Positions 21,760 through 30,424 of a stretch of DNA of 64,000 bases are shown in pieces. Source of the stretch: Aliamphritea hakodatensis (GTDB taxonomy: Bacteria > Pseudomonadota > Gammaproteobacteria > Pseudomonadales > Balneatricaceae); assembly GCF_024347195.1 (NCBI RefSeq), contig NZ_AP025281.1, positions 4,216,001 to 4,280,000 of the forward strand, written 5' to 3'. The position numbers and the translations under genes were made by a program. How positions within the stretch are numbered: the stretch's first letter is position 1; each line of letters starts with the position of its first letter. The notes beneath the pieces are model-generated. The model saw nothing but the letters and a program-made list of their open reading frames with translations, had not been told where the DNA came from and did no database searches.

Positions 21760-22800
21760 ATGCCTTTGCTCTTCAGAATTAAAAAAGTCTTCCTCCGGCA
21801 TTTTATGGATTTACGCTGGTACAGCATCGTGCTGGCCTGCGCCTTCTATATCATCATGAGCTGGGGCTTACTTCAGCTGGCCGGCGAACAGGCATTGCTT
21901 AACGGTGCAGATTTCATCTACTGGATAATCGTGACGGCATCAACGGTGGGCTACGGAGACTTTTCTCCCACGACGGCTGCCGGTAAATACATTGTTTCTC
22001 TGTTTGTAATTCCGTTCGGCCTGGGGCTGTTCGGTCTGGCTGTCGGCAGGCTGGCGGCATTTGTTTCATTCCAATGGCGAAAGGGGTTAAGAGGTTTGAA
22101 AACGTTAGATTACACCGGGCATATTCTGATCATGGGCTGGAATAATGACCGCACATTACAGCTTATCAGGCTGCTGTTACGGGAGATTGAATATCATCAC
22201 GAAACCCAGCGGGTAGCGCTGTGTGTGAAAGCGGATATTGAAAATCCGTTACCCGACGAAATCGGTTTTATCCGGGTAAGCAGCTTCAACAATGACGAAC
22301 AGATGTCCCGCGCCGCGTTAAAGCAGGCCAGCTGTATCATCATTGATAACCCTGAAGATGATCTGACCATGACCACTGCCCTGTACTGTTCTGATCAGAA
22401 TCCTGACGCCCATATCATTGCCTATTTTAAAGAAGAGAGCCTCGGCAAACTGCTGAAAGCCCACTGCCCGAATGTTGAATGCATGCCATCGGTGGCAATC
22501 GAAATGCTGGCTAAATCTGCGATGGACCCGGGTTCCAGTGCCCTGCACCATCAGTTACTGGATGTACACAGCGGCATGACCCAGTACTCCATGCCATTCG
22601 GTGCCAGCAAAACAGTGACCGTGCGGGACTTATTCCTGACACTCAAAGAACAGTATGCTGCCACACTGATCGGCATTTCCAGCCAGGGGTATGACGCCAT
22701 TGAACTGAACCCGGCACTGGACCAGTCCGTTGCACCGGGCAGTACCCTGTATTACATTGCCGATGAACGGATTAACCAGCTTAACTGGGATACATTTTAA
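21760..22800 (+). CDS. Potassium channel with RCK/TrkA-N-like domain
   Basis: 346 residues. Two transmembrane helices (about 18-40 and 77-98) flank a pore loop with the K+ selectivity filter TVGYGD at residues 62-67. A cytoplasmic RCK/TrkA-N-like regulatory region follows from about residue 115 (HILIMGWNNDRT), typical of Kch-type channels gated by a ligand. It is first in an apparent four-gene operon: 23 bases before DUF350, then a YgiB-like lipoprotein and an ATP-grasp ligase. Gene sets joining a channel, DUF350 and YgiC-like ATP-grasp proteins are known from comparative genomics, but their joint role is not settled. The start is the first ATG; a later Met at residue 16 is possible. Confidence 0.88.
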   Translation: MPLLFRIKKVFLRHFMDLRWYSIVLACAFYIIMSWGLLQLAGEQALLNGADFIYWIIVTASTVGYGDFSPTTAAGKYIVSLFVIPFGLGLFGLAVGRLAAFVSFQWRKGLRGLKTLDYTGHILIMGWNNDRTLQLIRLLLREIEYHHETQRVALCVKADIENPLPDEIGFIRVSSFNNDEQMSRAALKQASCIIIDNPEDDLTMTTALYCSDQNPDAHIIAYFKEESLGKLLKAHCPNVECMPSVAIEMLAKSAMDPGSSALHHQLLDVHSGMTQYSMPFGASKTVTVRDLFLTLKEQYAATLIGISSQGYDAIELNPALDQSVAPGSTLYYIADERINQLNWDTF

Positions 22801-22823
22801 GCCCCCCTGCTAAAGGATACTGC

Positions 22824-23231
22824 ATGCTTACCTCACTCGCCGGACTCACGAACTTTGCCCTGTATTTTGCCGTGGCCATCGGCTTACTGCTGGCGTTCAA
22901 ATTTATTTACGCCTTCATCACCCCTTACGATGAGTGGAAGCTGGTCAGGGAAGAGCAGAACGTAGCCGCCGCAACCGGCTTTACCGGCGCAATTATCGGT
23001 TTCTCGCTGGCACTGGCCAGCGCCGCCGCAAACTCAGTTTCACTGCTCGATTTTGCCATCTGGGGAGTCATCGGTCTGGTTGCCCAGATCCTGGCCTTCC
23101 TGATTTTACGCTTCGTGTTTATGCCAAAGCTGGTACAGCGGATTAAGGATAATGAAATCTCAGCGGGCATCATGCTCGGGGGCCTGTCAGTGGCAGTTGG
23201 CCTGTTAAATGCGGCCTGCATGACTTACTGA
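22824..23231 (+). CDS. DUF350 family inner-membrane protein (YjfL-like)
   Basis: 135 residues with four predicted membrane helices (about 8-32, 48-70, 76-98 and 113-134) and a small cytoplasmic loop, the size and layout of DUF350/YjfL proteins. AAAGGA lies six bases before the ATG. It sits between the K+ channel and the YgiB-like lipoprotein with short gaps, which suggests co-transcription. Molecular function is unknown for the family; the neighbours suggest a membrane complex connected with ion flux or with the product of the ATP-grasp enzyme. That link is inference. Confidence 0.85.
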   Translation: MLTSLAGLTNFALYFAVAIGLLLAFKFIYAFITPYDEWKLVREEQNVAAATGFTGAIIGFSLALASAAANSVSLLDFAIWGVIGLVAQILAFLILRFVFMPKLVQRIKDNEISAGIMLGGLSVAVGLLNAACMTY

Positions 23232-23242
23232 AGGATATAGCC

Positions 23243-23827
23243 ATGAAAAGGACCCAAGCTATTAATCTGCAGCGGATGCGTAAATGCCTGAAGCCGCGTC
23301 TTAAGCCACTGGCCGTTGCCGTTTCATCTGTGATGCTGGTTTCCTGCAGCGACGTGGATGTTGAAGTGTATGAAAGCGTTGCCCAGTGCATCGCAGAAAA
23401 CCCGCTGATGCTGCAGGACTGTGAAGCCGCATACCGCCATGCCCAGTCAGAATCCTTCCGTACCGGCCCTAAATATCAGACAGAACCGGCCTGTGAAGAT
23501 GAGTTCGGTGATGAACAGTGCATTCCCTATAACGTACTGAATAACCAGACCTGGTTTATGCCCATCATGGCCGGTTTCCTGTTTTACAACGGCAATGACT
23601 GGGACAATGATGATTACATCTCCAGCCCGCTGTACAGCTCCAAATCCCGCCGTTCCCGGGTGTTTGGCAAATGGACCAGCGCCGACGGCATCGTTTACGG
23701 CCCGAAACGCTACGGCACCATTACCGTGGACAAAAGCAGCTTTAAACTTAAGCCAACCACCACCCGGACCCTTTCCAGAGGTGGCTTCGGGCTGAGTGTC
23801 GCCTCCCGTTCCAGCCGGGGAGGCTGA
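23243..23827 (+). CDS. DUF1190 (YgiB/YjfM-like) lipoprotein
   Basis: 194 residues. A basic N-terminus and hydrophobic stretch end in the lipobox LVSC (Cys36). The mature part starts with an acidic segment and carries family-typical CEAAYRHA and paired cysteines near DEFGDEQC; the C-terminus is rich in Ser, Arg and Gly. It matches YgiB/YjfM proteins, which lie directly upstream of YgiC/YjfC ATP-grasp genes, as here: the next ATG is two bases after this stop. Probably a periplasmic-facing lipoprotein; function unknown. Confidence 0.85.
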   Translation: MKRTQAINLQRMRKCLKPRLKPLAVAVSSVMLVSCSDVDVEVYESVAQCIAENPLMLQDCEAAYRHAQSESFRTGPKYQTEPACEDEFGDEQCIPYNVLNNQTWFMPIMAGFLFYNGNDWDNDDYISSPLYSSKSRRSRVFGKWTSADGIVYGPKRYGTITVDKSSFKLKPTTTRTLSRGGFGLSVASRSSRGG

Positions 23828-23828
23828 T

Positions 23829-24995
23829 ATGCAGCGCCACCAGAGCCGCGAACGTCCGGGCTGGCAGAGCCGGGCAGCGGAGTTCGGTTTCACCTTTCAT
23901 ACTATGTACGGCGAACCCTACTGGGATGAATCCATCTACTATGAATTCAGCCTGCAGCAAATTGAGAATCATATTGAAGATCCGACAGAAGAGCTGCACC
24001 GGATGTGTCTGGCGGCAGTGGATGAAGTCGTCAGCAGTGAAGCCCTGATGGCGAAATTTCAGATTCCGGATATCCACCGTGATCTGATCAGACACTCCTG
24101 GCTGCGCAAAGATCCCAGCCTGTATTCCCGCATGGACCTGGCTTACAACGGCAGCGGCCCGGCAAAACTCTACGAGAACAATGCTGACACCCCCACCAGC
24201 CTGTACGAAACCGGATTCTGGCAATGGCTCTGGCTGGAAGACAAAATACACAGCGGCGACTTACCCAAACAGACTGATCAGTACAATTCCCTGCAGGAAA
24301 AACTGATCGAACGGTTTCGGGAAATCCGCCAGCCCCGGCTGGATTCCATGCTGCACTTTGCCTGCGCCAAAGACACCGATGAAGACCGGGGAACGGTACA
24401 ATACCTGCAGGACTGTGCCAGCGAAGCCGGTATCCGCAATAAATTTACCTATGTGGAAGATATCGGTCACGGCGTCGGGGATGTGTTTACCGACATCGAC
24501 AGTGAACAGATTCGCTGGATGTTTAAGCTTTATCCCTGGGAGTTTATGCTCCGGGAAGACTTCGGTGACCTGCTACAAAAATCGGCGGTATCCTGGCTGG
24601 AGCCCCCGTGGAAAGCACTGGTGTCCAATAAAGCCATTCTGCCGCTGCTGTGGAAAATGTTCCCCGGCCACCCCAACCTGCTGCCGTCATATTTTGAAGA
24701 AGACATGCCGTCCTCCGGGCTGAGCCGCTATGTGCGCAAACCTATATTCGCCCGTGAAGGCGCCAACGTCAGCATTCATGTGGATGGCCAGCAGATCGAA
24801 GCCTCGGAAGGTCCCTACGGTAAAGAAGGTTTTATTTATCAGGAATACTGCCCTCTGCCCCGCTTTGCCGGCAATCACACCCTGATCGGTTCCTGGCTGA
24901 TCAATGACCGACCTGCCGGTATGTCTGTCCGGGAAGACAGCAGCCAGATCACTCAGGACTTATCCCGCTTCGTGCCGCATATTATTCTCGACTGA
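23829..24995 (+). CDS. Glutathionylspermidine-synthase-like ATP-grasp ligase (YgiC/YjfC family)
   Basis: 388 residues from the ATG at 23829, chosen because GGGGAGG lies five bases upstream; a frame-compatible ATG 11 codons earlier lies inside the previous gene. It corresponds in length to YgiC/YjfC (about 386 residues), which share the synthetase half of glutathionylspermidine synthase but lack the N-terminal amidase. Recognisable family segments include RPGWQSRAAEFGF at the start, YNGSGPAKLYENNADTPTSL near residue 105, and the C-terminal KPIFAREGANVSI and YQEYCPLPRF. The expected reaction is ATP-dependent amide bond formation; the substrate is unknown for this branch, so spermidine or glutathione should not be assumed. 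Last gene of the channel operon. Confidence 0.88.
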   Translation: MQRHQSRERPGWQSRAAEFGFTFHTMYGEPYWDESIYYEFSLQQIENHIEDPTEELHRMCLAAVDEVVSSEALMAKFQIPDIHRDLIRHSWLRKDPSLYSRMDLAYNGSGPAKLYENNADTPTSLYETGFWQWLWLEDKIHSGDLPKQTDQYNSLQEKLIERFREIRQPRLDSMLHFACAKDTDEDRGTVQYLQDCASEAGIRNKFTYVEDIGHGVGDVFTDIDSEQIRWMFKLYPWEFMLREDFGDLLQKSAVSWLEPPWKALVSNKAILPLLWKMFPGHPNLLPSYFEEDMPSSGLSRYVRKPIFAREGANVSIHVDGQQIEASEGPYGKEGFIYQEYCPLPRFAGNHTLIGSWLINDRPAGMSVREDSSQITQDLSRFVPHIILD

Positions 24996-25023
24996 GATAT
25001 CTGCGGCCTGATTGATATCTGAC

Positions 25024-25050
25024 ATAACAGTCACCTCAAAAGGCTGTTAT
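25024..25050 (+). terminator. Possible weak terminator after the ATP-grasp gene
   Basis: ATAACAGTC and GGCTGTTAT can pair (with one G-T pair) around a CACCTCAAAA loop, 30 bases after the stop. Only a short T-run follows. Confidence 0.4.
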
Positions 25051-25152
25051 TTCAAATATCTATGAAGGCCATTAAATAAATCACATACCATTAAATTATG
25101 CGCAATTTAATATTCATGCATCGCTCCTCACACATAACGAACAGGTGATGTA

Positions 25153-25614
25153 ATGAAAAAAATGCTGTCTTCAGGAACACTCAGAAAAATACTCACAGGT
25201 GCGGGCTTGTGCAGCCTGACGCTGGCGGTTCAGGCCCAGGCTCTGACGGCCCAAATAGGTGCGTATCCTGGCAATGCAACTGCAAATGCCAGCGGTAATA
25301 TATCGGTCACCTTTACAGACAACTACCTGACGATGTTTTACGAGTTGCAAGGCGTCAAACCGGTGACCAGTGGTGGTGTGCATATTCACACAGGCACCAG
25401 TTGTGACAACGCCAGTGATGTTGGCGGACACTACTGGGCACCGGTTGAAGAAGGGGATTACTGGAAAAGCGCCCGCTGGGTTGCAGACAGTGCCGGAGAT
25501 GCCAAAGGCAGTTTCCGGCTGGTGTCCGGTATCGATTACAGCGGCAACAAAGGCCATGCAGTGGTCATCCATGACGATACCGGCAGCCGCATCGGCTGCG
25601 GCATTCTCAACTGA
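25153..25614 (+). CDS. Secreted Cu/Zn-superoxide-dismutase-like protein, apparently copper-only
   Basis: 153 residues with a signal peptide (cleavage near residue 30, VQAQA). The mature part resembles the SOD1 fold: HIH at about 75-77 matches the first two copper ligands, GGHY the bridging histidine, and GHAVVIHD the last copper ligand. SRIGCGIL matches the SOD arginine plus disulfide cysteine, with the partner in HTGTSC. The zinc loop between GGHY and the C-terminal part has no further histidines, so the zinc site appears absent, as in copper-only SODs. Function is therefore either periplasmic superoxide dismutation with copper alone or a non-catalytic relative. It stands alone, with its own upstream region and a terminator, convergent with the TonB receptor gene. 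Confidence 0.65.
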   Translation: MKKMLSSGTLRKILTGAGLCSLTLAVQAQALTAQIGAYPGNATANASGNISVTFTDNYLTMFYELQGVKPVTSGGVHIHTGTSCDNASDVGGHYWAPVEEGDYWKSARWVADSAGDAKGSFRLVSGIDYSGNKGHAVVIHDDTGSRIGCGILN

Positions 25615-25645
25615 AAAACCGATCAGCAGTATTTGGGTTTAACAG

Positions 25646-25676
25646 ACAGGCCCCAGAGCGTTCAGGGCCTGTTTTA
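25646..25676 (+). terminator. Rho-independent terminator, SOD-like gene
   Basis: ACAGGCCC / GGGCCTGT stem of 8 bp with an 11-base loop followed by TTTT. It sits between convergent genes. Confidence 0.75.
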
Positions 25677-25710
25677 AAACCGCCGTATCTGCAGCTTGCT
25701 CAGTTTTCCC

Positions 25711-28338
25711 TCAGAATTCATACCGTGCGGTCATGTAGAACGTACGCGGGCCACCCACATTGATCCGGTAAGCATCACCACTGCCGTTGGCCAGATAATG
25801 GGGTTTATCGGTCAGGTTTTTGATGCCCGCCTGTAACCGCAGTGACTGCTCATTCCCCAGCGGAATGTAATACCAGGTCGCCGTATCAAAAACAGTGTAG
25901 GAAGGCAGCTTGAAGGTGTTTGCATCGTTACCGTAGCGTTCCCCCACGTGCTCCATGCCCAAACCAACCCCCAGGCCGGCCCAGTCGCCCCCCTGCACTT
26001 CATAAGAGCCCCAGATCCGGGCTTTATGCTGCGGAATGCTGTACGGGCGGTTACCTTCATTCGCTGTTGATGTGCCGCTGACACGGACAATCTCGCTATC
26101 CATGTAGGAGTATGAGGCCAGCACGTTCAGGCCCGGCACAAACTGCATGGTACTGCTGATATCCACACCCCGGGTCTGCTCTTCCCCGTTCAGGTAGGCC
26201 ACCAGATTTTCGTAACGCAGGACATTCTTGCGGGTCAGATCATAGGCGGCCGCCGTGAAACGCAGTTTGTCATCCATGAAACTGGTTTTAATCCCCAATT
26301 CAATCTGGGATGAATCTTCCGGTGCCAGCGACGCAGATGACGCCGCTGATCCGGCAGTAACACCGATGTAGTTAGGCGTAAAAGACTCACTGTAAGACGC
26401 ATACACCGCCACTTCATCGGTGATGTCATACATCAGCCCCGCCTGGGTACTGATATTGTCATTTTTAGTGCTGACTTTACTTACTTCCGGTGTGGCCAGT
26501 TTTTCAAAGCCCTGTTGCCCGGAATTGATGGCCCGGTAATAGGTTGTGCTGGTCTCATCGATTTCAAACCGGTCATAGCGAATCCCGGTCAGTAAATTCA
26601 GCCGGTCGGTCAGATGAGCCAGATTCTGGACCGACAGCCCGAACTCATCAATGGTTTCTTCACTGTCATTCAGTAATGTCTGCGCCAGTTTCTGATTGGC
26701 CGGCTGCACCGAACTGTTGATATCAACCACTGAAAGGTCATACACATAGGCGCCAAAACCCCCGGCAATCAAAGGCGCCGGAGTATCCGTCAGGGCCGCC
26801 CCGTCGGCATCTTTTACCTTGCGGCGGGTATAATTAGCCCCCAGATACAGGGTGTTATCAATATCACCGATCTGATAGTCACCGCTGAGGCTGTCAGACA
26901 GGAACAGATCACTTTCTTTAACATCAGGGTTAGTATCGGAAATCCGCACTAACTGACCGTTTGCCTGAACAGAGCTGCGGTTCAGCCCTGCCAGCGCAAC
27001 ACTCAGGAAGTCACTGCCGGCCGGAACAGCATTCAGGCCGGACACCGGACGGGTTTGGTAGTCATCAAACTTTTTTTCGTAATAGCCAAACTTCAGACGG
27101 TTGGTCCAGCCATTGTCCAGCTCATGATCCCAGTCAAACTGAATTCTGCTGTCAGTACTTTCCCGTTTATCATGTTCGCTGCCCAGCCGCCGTTCTTCCG
27201 GAATATCGGCAATGCTGATATTGCCGCTGGCATCCGCGATTGCAACGGTCCCCCGATCAATGGGTAATGCCTGTTTGGCGTAATTCAGCCGCAGGGTATA
27301 GGTATTTTGCTCATCCGGTGTATAACTGATGGATGGCGAAATACTGAAGCTTTCCCGTTCTGAAGGGAAGGTACCTTCGGTGGTCTTTACTTCCCGGAAC
27401 GTCTCGCTATCTTCTCCGGACATAATCAACCGGTACTGCAGATCCTCCGACAGAGAACCGGTGCTGTCCAGCACCAGTTTTTGCTTACCATGTTCATCCA
27501 TTTCCAGCTGCAGTGAGTTGGCCTGTTCAGCTTCCGGCTTCTTGGTAATGATATTGATCAGACCACCCGGACTTACCTGCCCGTGCAGCACCGATGCAGG
27601 CCCGAGAATGACTTCGGTGCTCTCTACATTGGCCAGATCAATGTTGTAACGGTTACTCACCGGGTTACCGTCAACGAACAGATGGCTGCTGGTAAATCCG
27701 CGGATATTGACTTGGGTTTCGGTTCCGCCAAACCCATGTGCACGGGTAACACCCGCCGCATTCATCAGCAGGTCATTCATATCATTGGCATTCTGATCCA
27801 GAATCAGCTGTTCCGGTAACACCTGCACGGTCCGGGGCAGTTCATCAATATCCGCTGGGAAACCTGTCGCCGAAGAGGCTTCATCAAACTCGTAACGGCT
27901 CAGGGGAGTGCCGTATACCACAGCAACCTCAGCTTCCGGCACATCACCGGCGGCATTCTGTACTGCCGCATCTGCAGGGGTGATCACCAGTTGTTTGCCA
28001 TCATTGATCCGGAAACTGAATCCGGTATTGTGTAGCAAATGCTCCAGTGCCTGGCCAACCGTCATGTCTGAATCAACCGCGACCGCTTCCTGCTGAAAGT
28101 CACCTGCCGGCATCAGCACAATCAGCCCGGCCTGTTCAGCCACACTGATGAGAGAACGCTGCAAGCTCTGTACAGGAACAGCATTTTGCAGCGGGTGAGT
28201 GAGTACATCCTCCTGCTGGGCGAATGCCTGAGACGACATGCCCATCGCAAATGCTGAACACAGCAGCGTGCGCATAAAACCTTTCCGCAAAGAGACGGAT
28301 GCAGATGAAACATTTACAGAATTCTGGCTGGATGCCAT
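25711..28338 (-). CDS. TonB-dependent siderophore-type receptor with N-terminal STN domain
   Basis: 875 residues. Signal peptide ends near residue 41 (SSQAFA). An STN signalling domain (about 45-130) is followed by the plug (about 150-270; LPRTVQVLPEQLI, NDLLMNAAGVTRAHG, QVNIRGF) and a 22-strand barrel ending in YEF. The STN domain marks it as a transducer receptor of the FecA/FpvA kind: ligand binding outside is relayed through the anti-sigma factor to the sigma factor, both encoded just upstream on the same strand. Likely substrate: a ferric siderophore; which one cannot be told. The 120-base gap before it may hold the sigma-dependent promoter. An alternative start is Met22. Confidence 0.93.
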   Translation of the reverse strand: MASSQNSVNVSSASVSLRKGFMRTLLCSAFAMGMSSQAFAQQEDVLTHPLQNAVPVQSLQRSLISVAEQAGLIVLMPAGDFQQEAVAVDSDMTVGQALEHLLHNTGFSFRINDGKQLVITPADAAVQNAAGDVPEAEVAVVYGTPLSRYEFDEASSATGFPADIDELPRTVQVLPEQLILDQNANDMNDLLMNAAGVTRAHGFGGTETQVNIRGFTSSHLFVDGNPVSNRYNIDLANVESTEVILGPASVLHGQVSPGGLINIITKKPEAEQANSLQLEMDEHGKQKLVLDSTGSLSEDLQYRLIMSGEDSETFREVKTTEGTFPSERESFSISPSISYTPDEQNTYTLRLNYAKQALPIDRGTVAIADASGNISIADIPEERRLGSEHDKRESTDSRIQFDWDHELDNGWTNRLKFGYYEKKFDDYQTRPVSGLNAVPAGSDFLSVALAGLNRSSVQANGQLVRISDTNPDVKESDLFLSDSLSGDYQIGDIDNTLYLGANYTRRKVKDADGAALTDTPAPLIAGGFGAYVYDLSVVDINSSVQPANQKLAQTLLNDSEETIDEFGLSVQNLAHLTDRLNLLTGIRYDRFEIDETSTTYYRAINSGQQGFEKLATPEVSKVSTKNDNISTQAGLMYDITDEVAVYASYSESFTPNYIGVTAGSAASSASLAPEDSSQIELGIKTSFMDDKLRFTAAAYDLTRKNVLRYENLVAYLNGEEQTRGVDISSTMQFVPGLNVLASYSYMDSEIVRVSGTSTANEGNRPYSIPQHKARIWGSYEVQGGDWAGLGVGLGMEHVGERYGNDANTFKLPSYTVFDTATWYYIPLGNEQSLRLQAGIKNLTDKPHYLANGSGDAYRINVGGPRTFYMTARYEF

Positions 28339-28458
28339 GACCTGAAACTCCTGACAACTGAATAAATATCAAAAATACAAATACAAACAATTCGCATTAC
28401 TTAGATATTAAGTACGTTACCGGGCCGTGTTTACCCAACCCTCTTCAGGAAAAAAATT

Positions 28459-29448
28459 TCAGCGGTGTAATAAAACCAGTGAATCAGACAGCGTCAGATG
28501 CCTGATGCCCAGGATCTGCTGAAGCATTTGCAGCGTTGTCGGGAGATCATCCAGTGGCAAAATACCGCTGACCCGGGCATCCAGTAACCGGGGGTCAACC
28601 GAACGGATCACCGCTGAATAATGCCGGTTAAGCAGCGTCACCAACTCGCTGACGGACATGTCCTCAACACTGACCATACCCCGCTTCCAAGCGGGCCAGT
28701 ACTGCGCGCTGCCTGTCTGCAGATCCAACTGTCCTGCGCGGAACAGCAATTCCTGCCCCGCATTCAGCCTGATCCGGTCCGCAACGGTGCCGGAATCAAC
28801 GATGCCTTCCGTCAGGGTAACGGTTATCTGCGACTCACTCAGGCTGATGTTAAATGCCGTGCCGACGGCCGTCGTCAGCGTCTCACCGGCAATGACCCGG
28901 AAAGGCCTCAGGGGGTCTTTAGCCACTTCAAAAAAAGCGTCTCCGCGCAGCAAGGCGACCCTTCTTTCCGCTGCTGTCATCGCCACATCCACCGCCGACC
29001 CGCCACTCAGATAAAGACGGCTACCATCTTCCAACACATGCATCTCCTGCTCACCGCTGGCCGTCACATAGTCCGCGTTGCTCAGCGGCAGCAATACGGA
29101 GCCGGGCACAAACACAGTCATAAACAGTAACAGACAGCACAGGGACGCCCCCAGCCAATAGCATAATTTACCGGAACGCCACCGCCCGGCCGGAGCAACC
29201 ACTGTGTCCTGTTCCGCCGGCACGGTAACGGCGGCTTCATCAACCCGGTTTACGTTATCCCAGAGCAACAGAACCTCCAGATACAGGCTTTCGTTGTCCG
29301 GATGGCTGTCCTTCCATTCAACAAAGGCCTGCTTAAGACGGGGGTTTTCCGGATCTGCCTGTAATGTAAGGAACCAGTCCAGCGCTTCATCCTGACTGGC
29401 GCTGGCAGCATGCTGCCTGGCTTGTGAAGAAGAATGTATCGGTGACAT
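28459..29448 (-). CDS. FecR-family anti-sigma factor / signal transducer
   Basis: 329 residues. The N-terminal cytoplasmic DUF4880-like part (ALDWFLTLQADPE... to about residue 50) would bind the sigma factor; one membrane helix lies at about 94-120. The periplasmic FecR domain (about 125-225) has the typical DGSRLYLSGGSAV and LLRGDAFFEVAKD motifs, and the C-terminal part resembles an STN fold. The start has GAGGGA upstream, and the gap to the sigma gene is only 10 bases, so the two are translated together. Its partner is the TonB receptor downstream. Confidence 0.92.
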   Translation of the reverse strand: MSPIHSSSQARQHAASASQDEALDWFLTLQADPENPRLKQAFVEWKDSHPDNESLYLEVLLLWDNVNRVDEAAVTVPAEQDTVVAPAGRWRSGKLCYWLGASLCCLLLFMTVFVPGSVLLPLSNADYVTASGEQEMHVLEDGSRLYLSGGSAVDVAMTAAERRVALLRGDAFFEVAKDPLRPFRVIAGETLTTAVGTAFNISLSESQITVTLTEGIVDSGTVADRIRLNAGQELLFRAGQLDLQTGSAQYWPAWKRGMVSVEDMSVSELVTLLNRHYSAVIRSVDPRLLDARVSGILPLDDLPTTLQMLQQILGIRHLTLSDSLVLLHR

Positions 29449-29458
29449 CCGGCGTCCC

Positions 29459-30019
29459 TCAGTTCAGATCTTTCAGTAACGCATGGCGGCATTTCTGCAG
29501 TGCGTTTTTTAAATGCTTTTCAACCATTGTCTGTGAAATGCCCAACTCCCTGGCAACTTCACGTAATGGCATTTCCCTGAAACGTGCCAGTAACAGCGTT
29601 TCCTTACTGCGCGGCGGCAATTGTTCAATGGCGGCCCGCAGGCTGTCTATTTCCCGCTGCAGGGCAATGCTCTCAAGGGCGCCGGGATCATCGGATGCCC
29701 ATTCCTGCAAAATATCATCGGATTCCGTTTCCGGCGTCCGGTGACGGGCACGTAAATAATCAACCGTGACATTACCGGCAACCTTGTGGATAAAAGGCTT
29801 TACCTGGCGAATGGTATCCAGTGCGGGCATGCGGGACAAACGGATAAAGGTTTCATGCAGCAGCTCTTCAGCGATATGCCGGTGTTTTACCTGCCCCTGA
29901 ATCTGCAATAACAGCGCCTGCCGGTATTGCCGGTACCAGTTTTCCAACACACCGCCCTGCTGTGCGACCGCCTCCGGTGGCCGGTCTTCCAGCGCGACAT
30001 CATATGATTGACTGCTCAT
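29459..30019 (-). CDS. FecI-like ECF sigma factor
   Basis: 186 residues from the ATG at 30019; a TTG five codons upstream is an alternative. Region 2 spans about residues 20-90 (ELLHETFIRLSRM). Region 4 spans about 115-180, with LPPRSKETLLLARF and the helix-turn-helix LREVARELGISQTMVEKHL. It should direct RNA polymerase to the receptor gene when released by the FecR-like protein. The upstream promoter overlaps a Fur-box-like site, which fits iron repression as in the E. coli fec system. Confidence 0.92.
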   Translation of the reverse strand: MSSQSYDVALEDRPPEAVAQQGGVLENWYRQYRQALLLQIQGQVKHRHIAEELLHETFIRLSRMPALDTIRQVKPFIHKVAGNVTVDYLRARHRTPETESDDILQEWASDDPGALESIALQREIDSLRAAIEQLPPRSKETLLLARFREMPLREVARELGISQTMVEKHLKNALQKCRHALLKDLN

Positions 30020-30109
30020 TATTCCGAAATACAACCTGATCCAGTTCCGCGGTACATCGTCACAACCATCGGCATCCAGGGCTGTAACACTTAAAATCCG
30101 GCGCAGAGA

Positions 30110-30138
30110 ATACTAGAGAGACAGCCTTAATTCATCAA
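30110..30138 (-). promoter_or_regulatory. Candidate promoter of the sigma/anti-sigma operon
   Basis: Read on the minus strand, TTGATG (30138-30133) and TAGTAT (30115-30110) are spaced by 17 bases. Each matches the sigma-70 consensus at four of six positions. The -35 element touches the Fur-box-like site. Confidence 0.45.
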
Positions 30139-30155
30139 AAATGATAACCATTAAC
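30137..30155. promoter_or_regulatory. Fur-box-like operator
   Basis: AAAAATGATAACCATTAAC agrees with the 19-base Fur consensus GATAATGATAATCATTATC at 15 positions. It lies about 120 bases upstream of the FecI-like gene and overlaps its candidate -35 element. Confidence 0.7.
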
Positions 30156-30424
30156 AAATAAAACAAATAATCAGTTCCGAAATAATCAGCAATAAACGTC
30201 TCCATAAGCAGACAAACTTGCCATACACCCTACCCAAAGTGGGTTTTAGTCATTGAGTCCCGGGCAAATCGGCCGCTAATATGAATATAGAATGAACAGA
30301 ATAATCATAAAAATAATTATCCGGCCCCCATCTCTGCGTGCTTCCGGTTCCGGTTCTTCCGGCTGTAGTACCCGGATAAGCACCCAGATATGCAGCTGAC
30401 CGCCGGACCACAAGCAGACTCTGC

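Larger units (their letters stand above)
30020..30424. other. Divergent intergenic region, sigma factor / HD-GYP gene
   Basis: This 405-base AT-rich stretch holds the Fur-box-like site and a candidate minus-strand promoter at 30110-30155. Nothing else is recognised on the plus-strand side up to the HD-GYP start, and no strong ribosome binding site precedes that start. Confidence 0.6.

Noticed and set aside
21425..21782. Two overlapping plus-strand frames upstream of the K+ channel gene
   Set aside because: No ribosome binding site, no recognisable product and AT-rich noncoding-like composition.
23447..24251. Minus-strand frames of 148 and 167 codons opposite the YgiB-like and ATP-grasp genes
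   Set aside because: Both overlap well-recognised genes on the other strand and show no family features.
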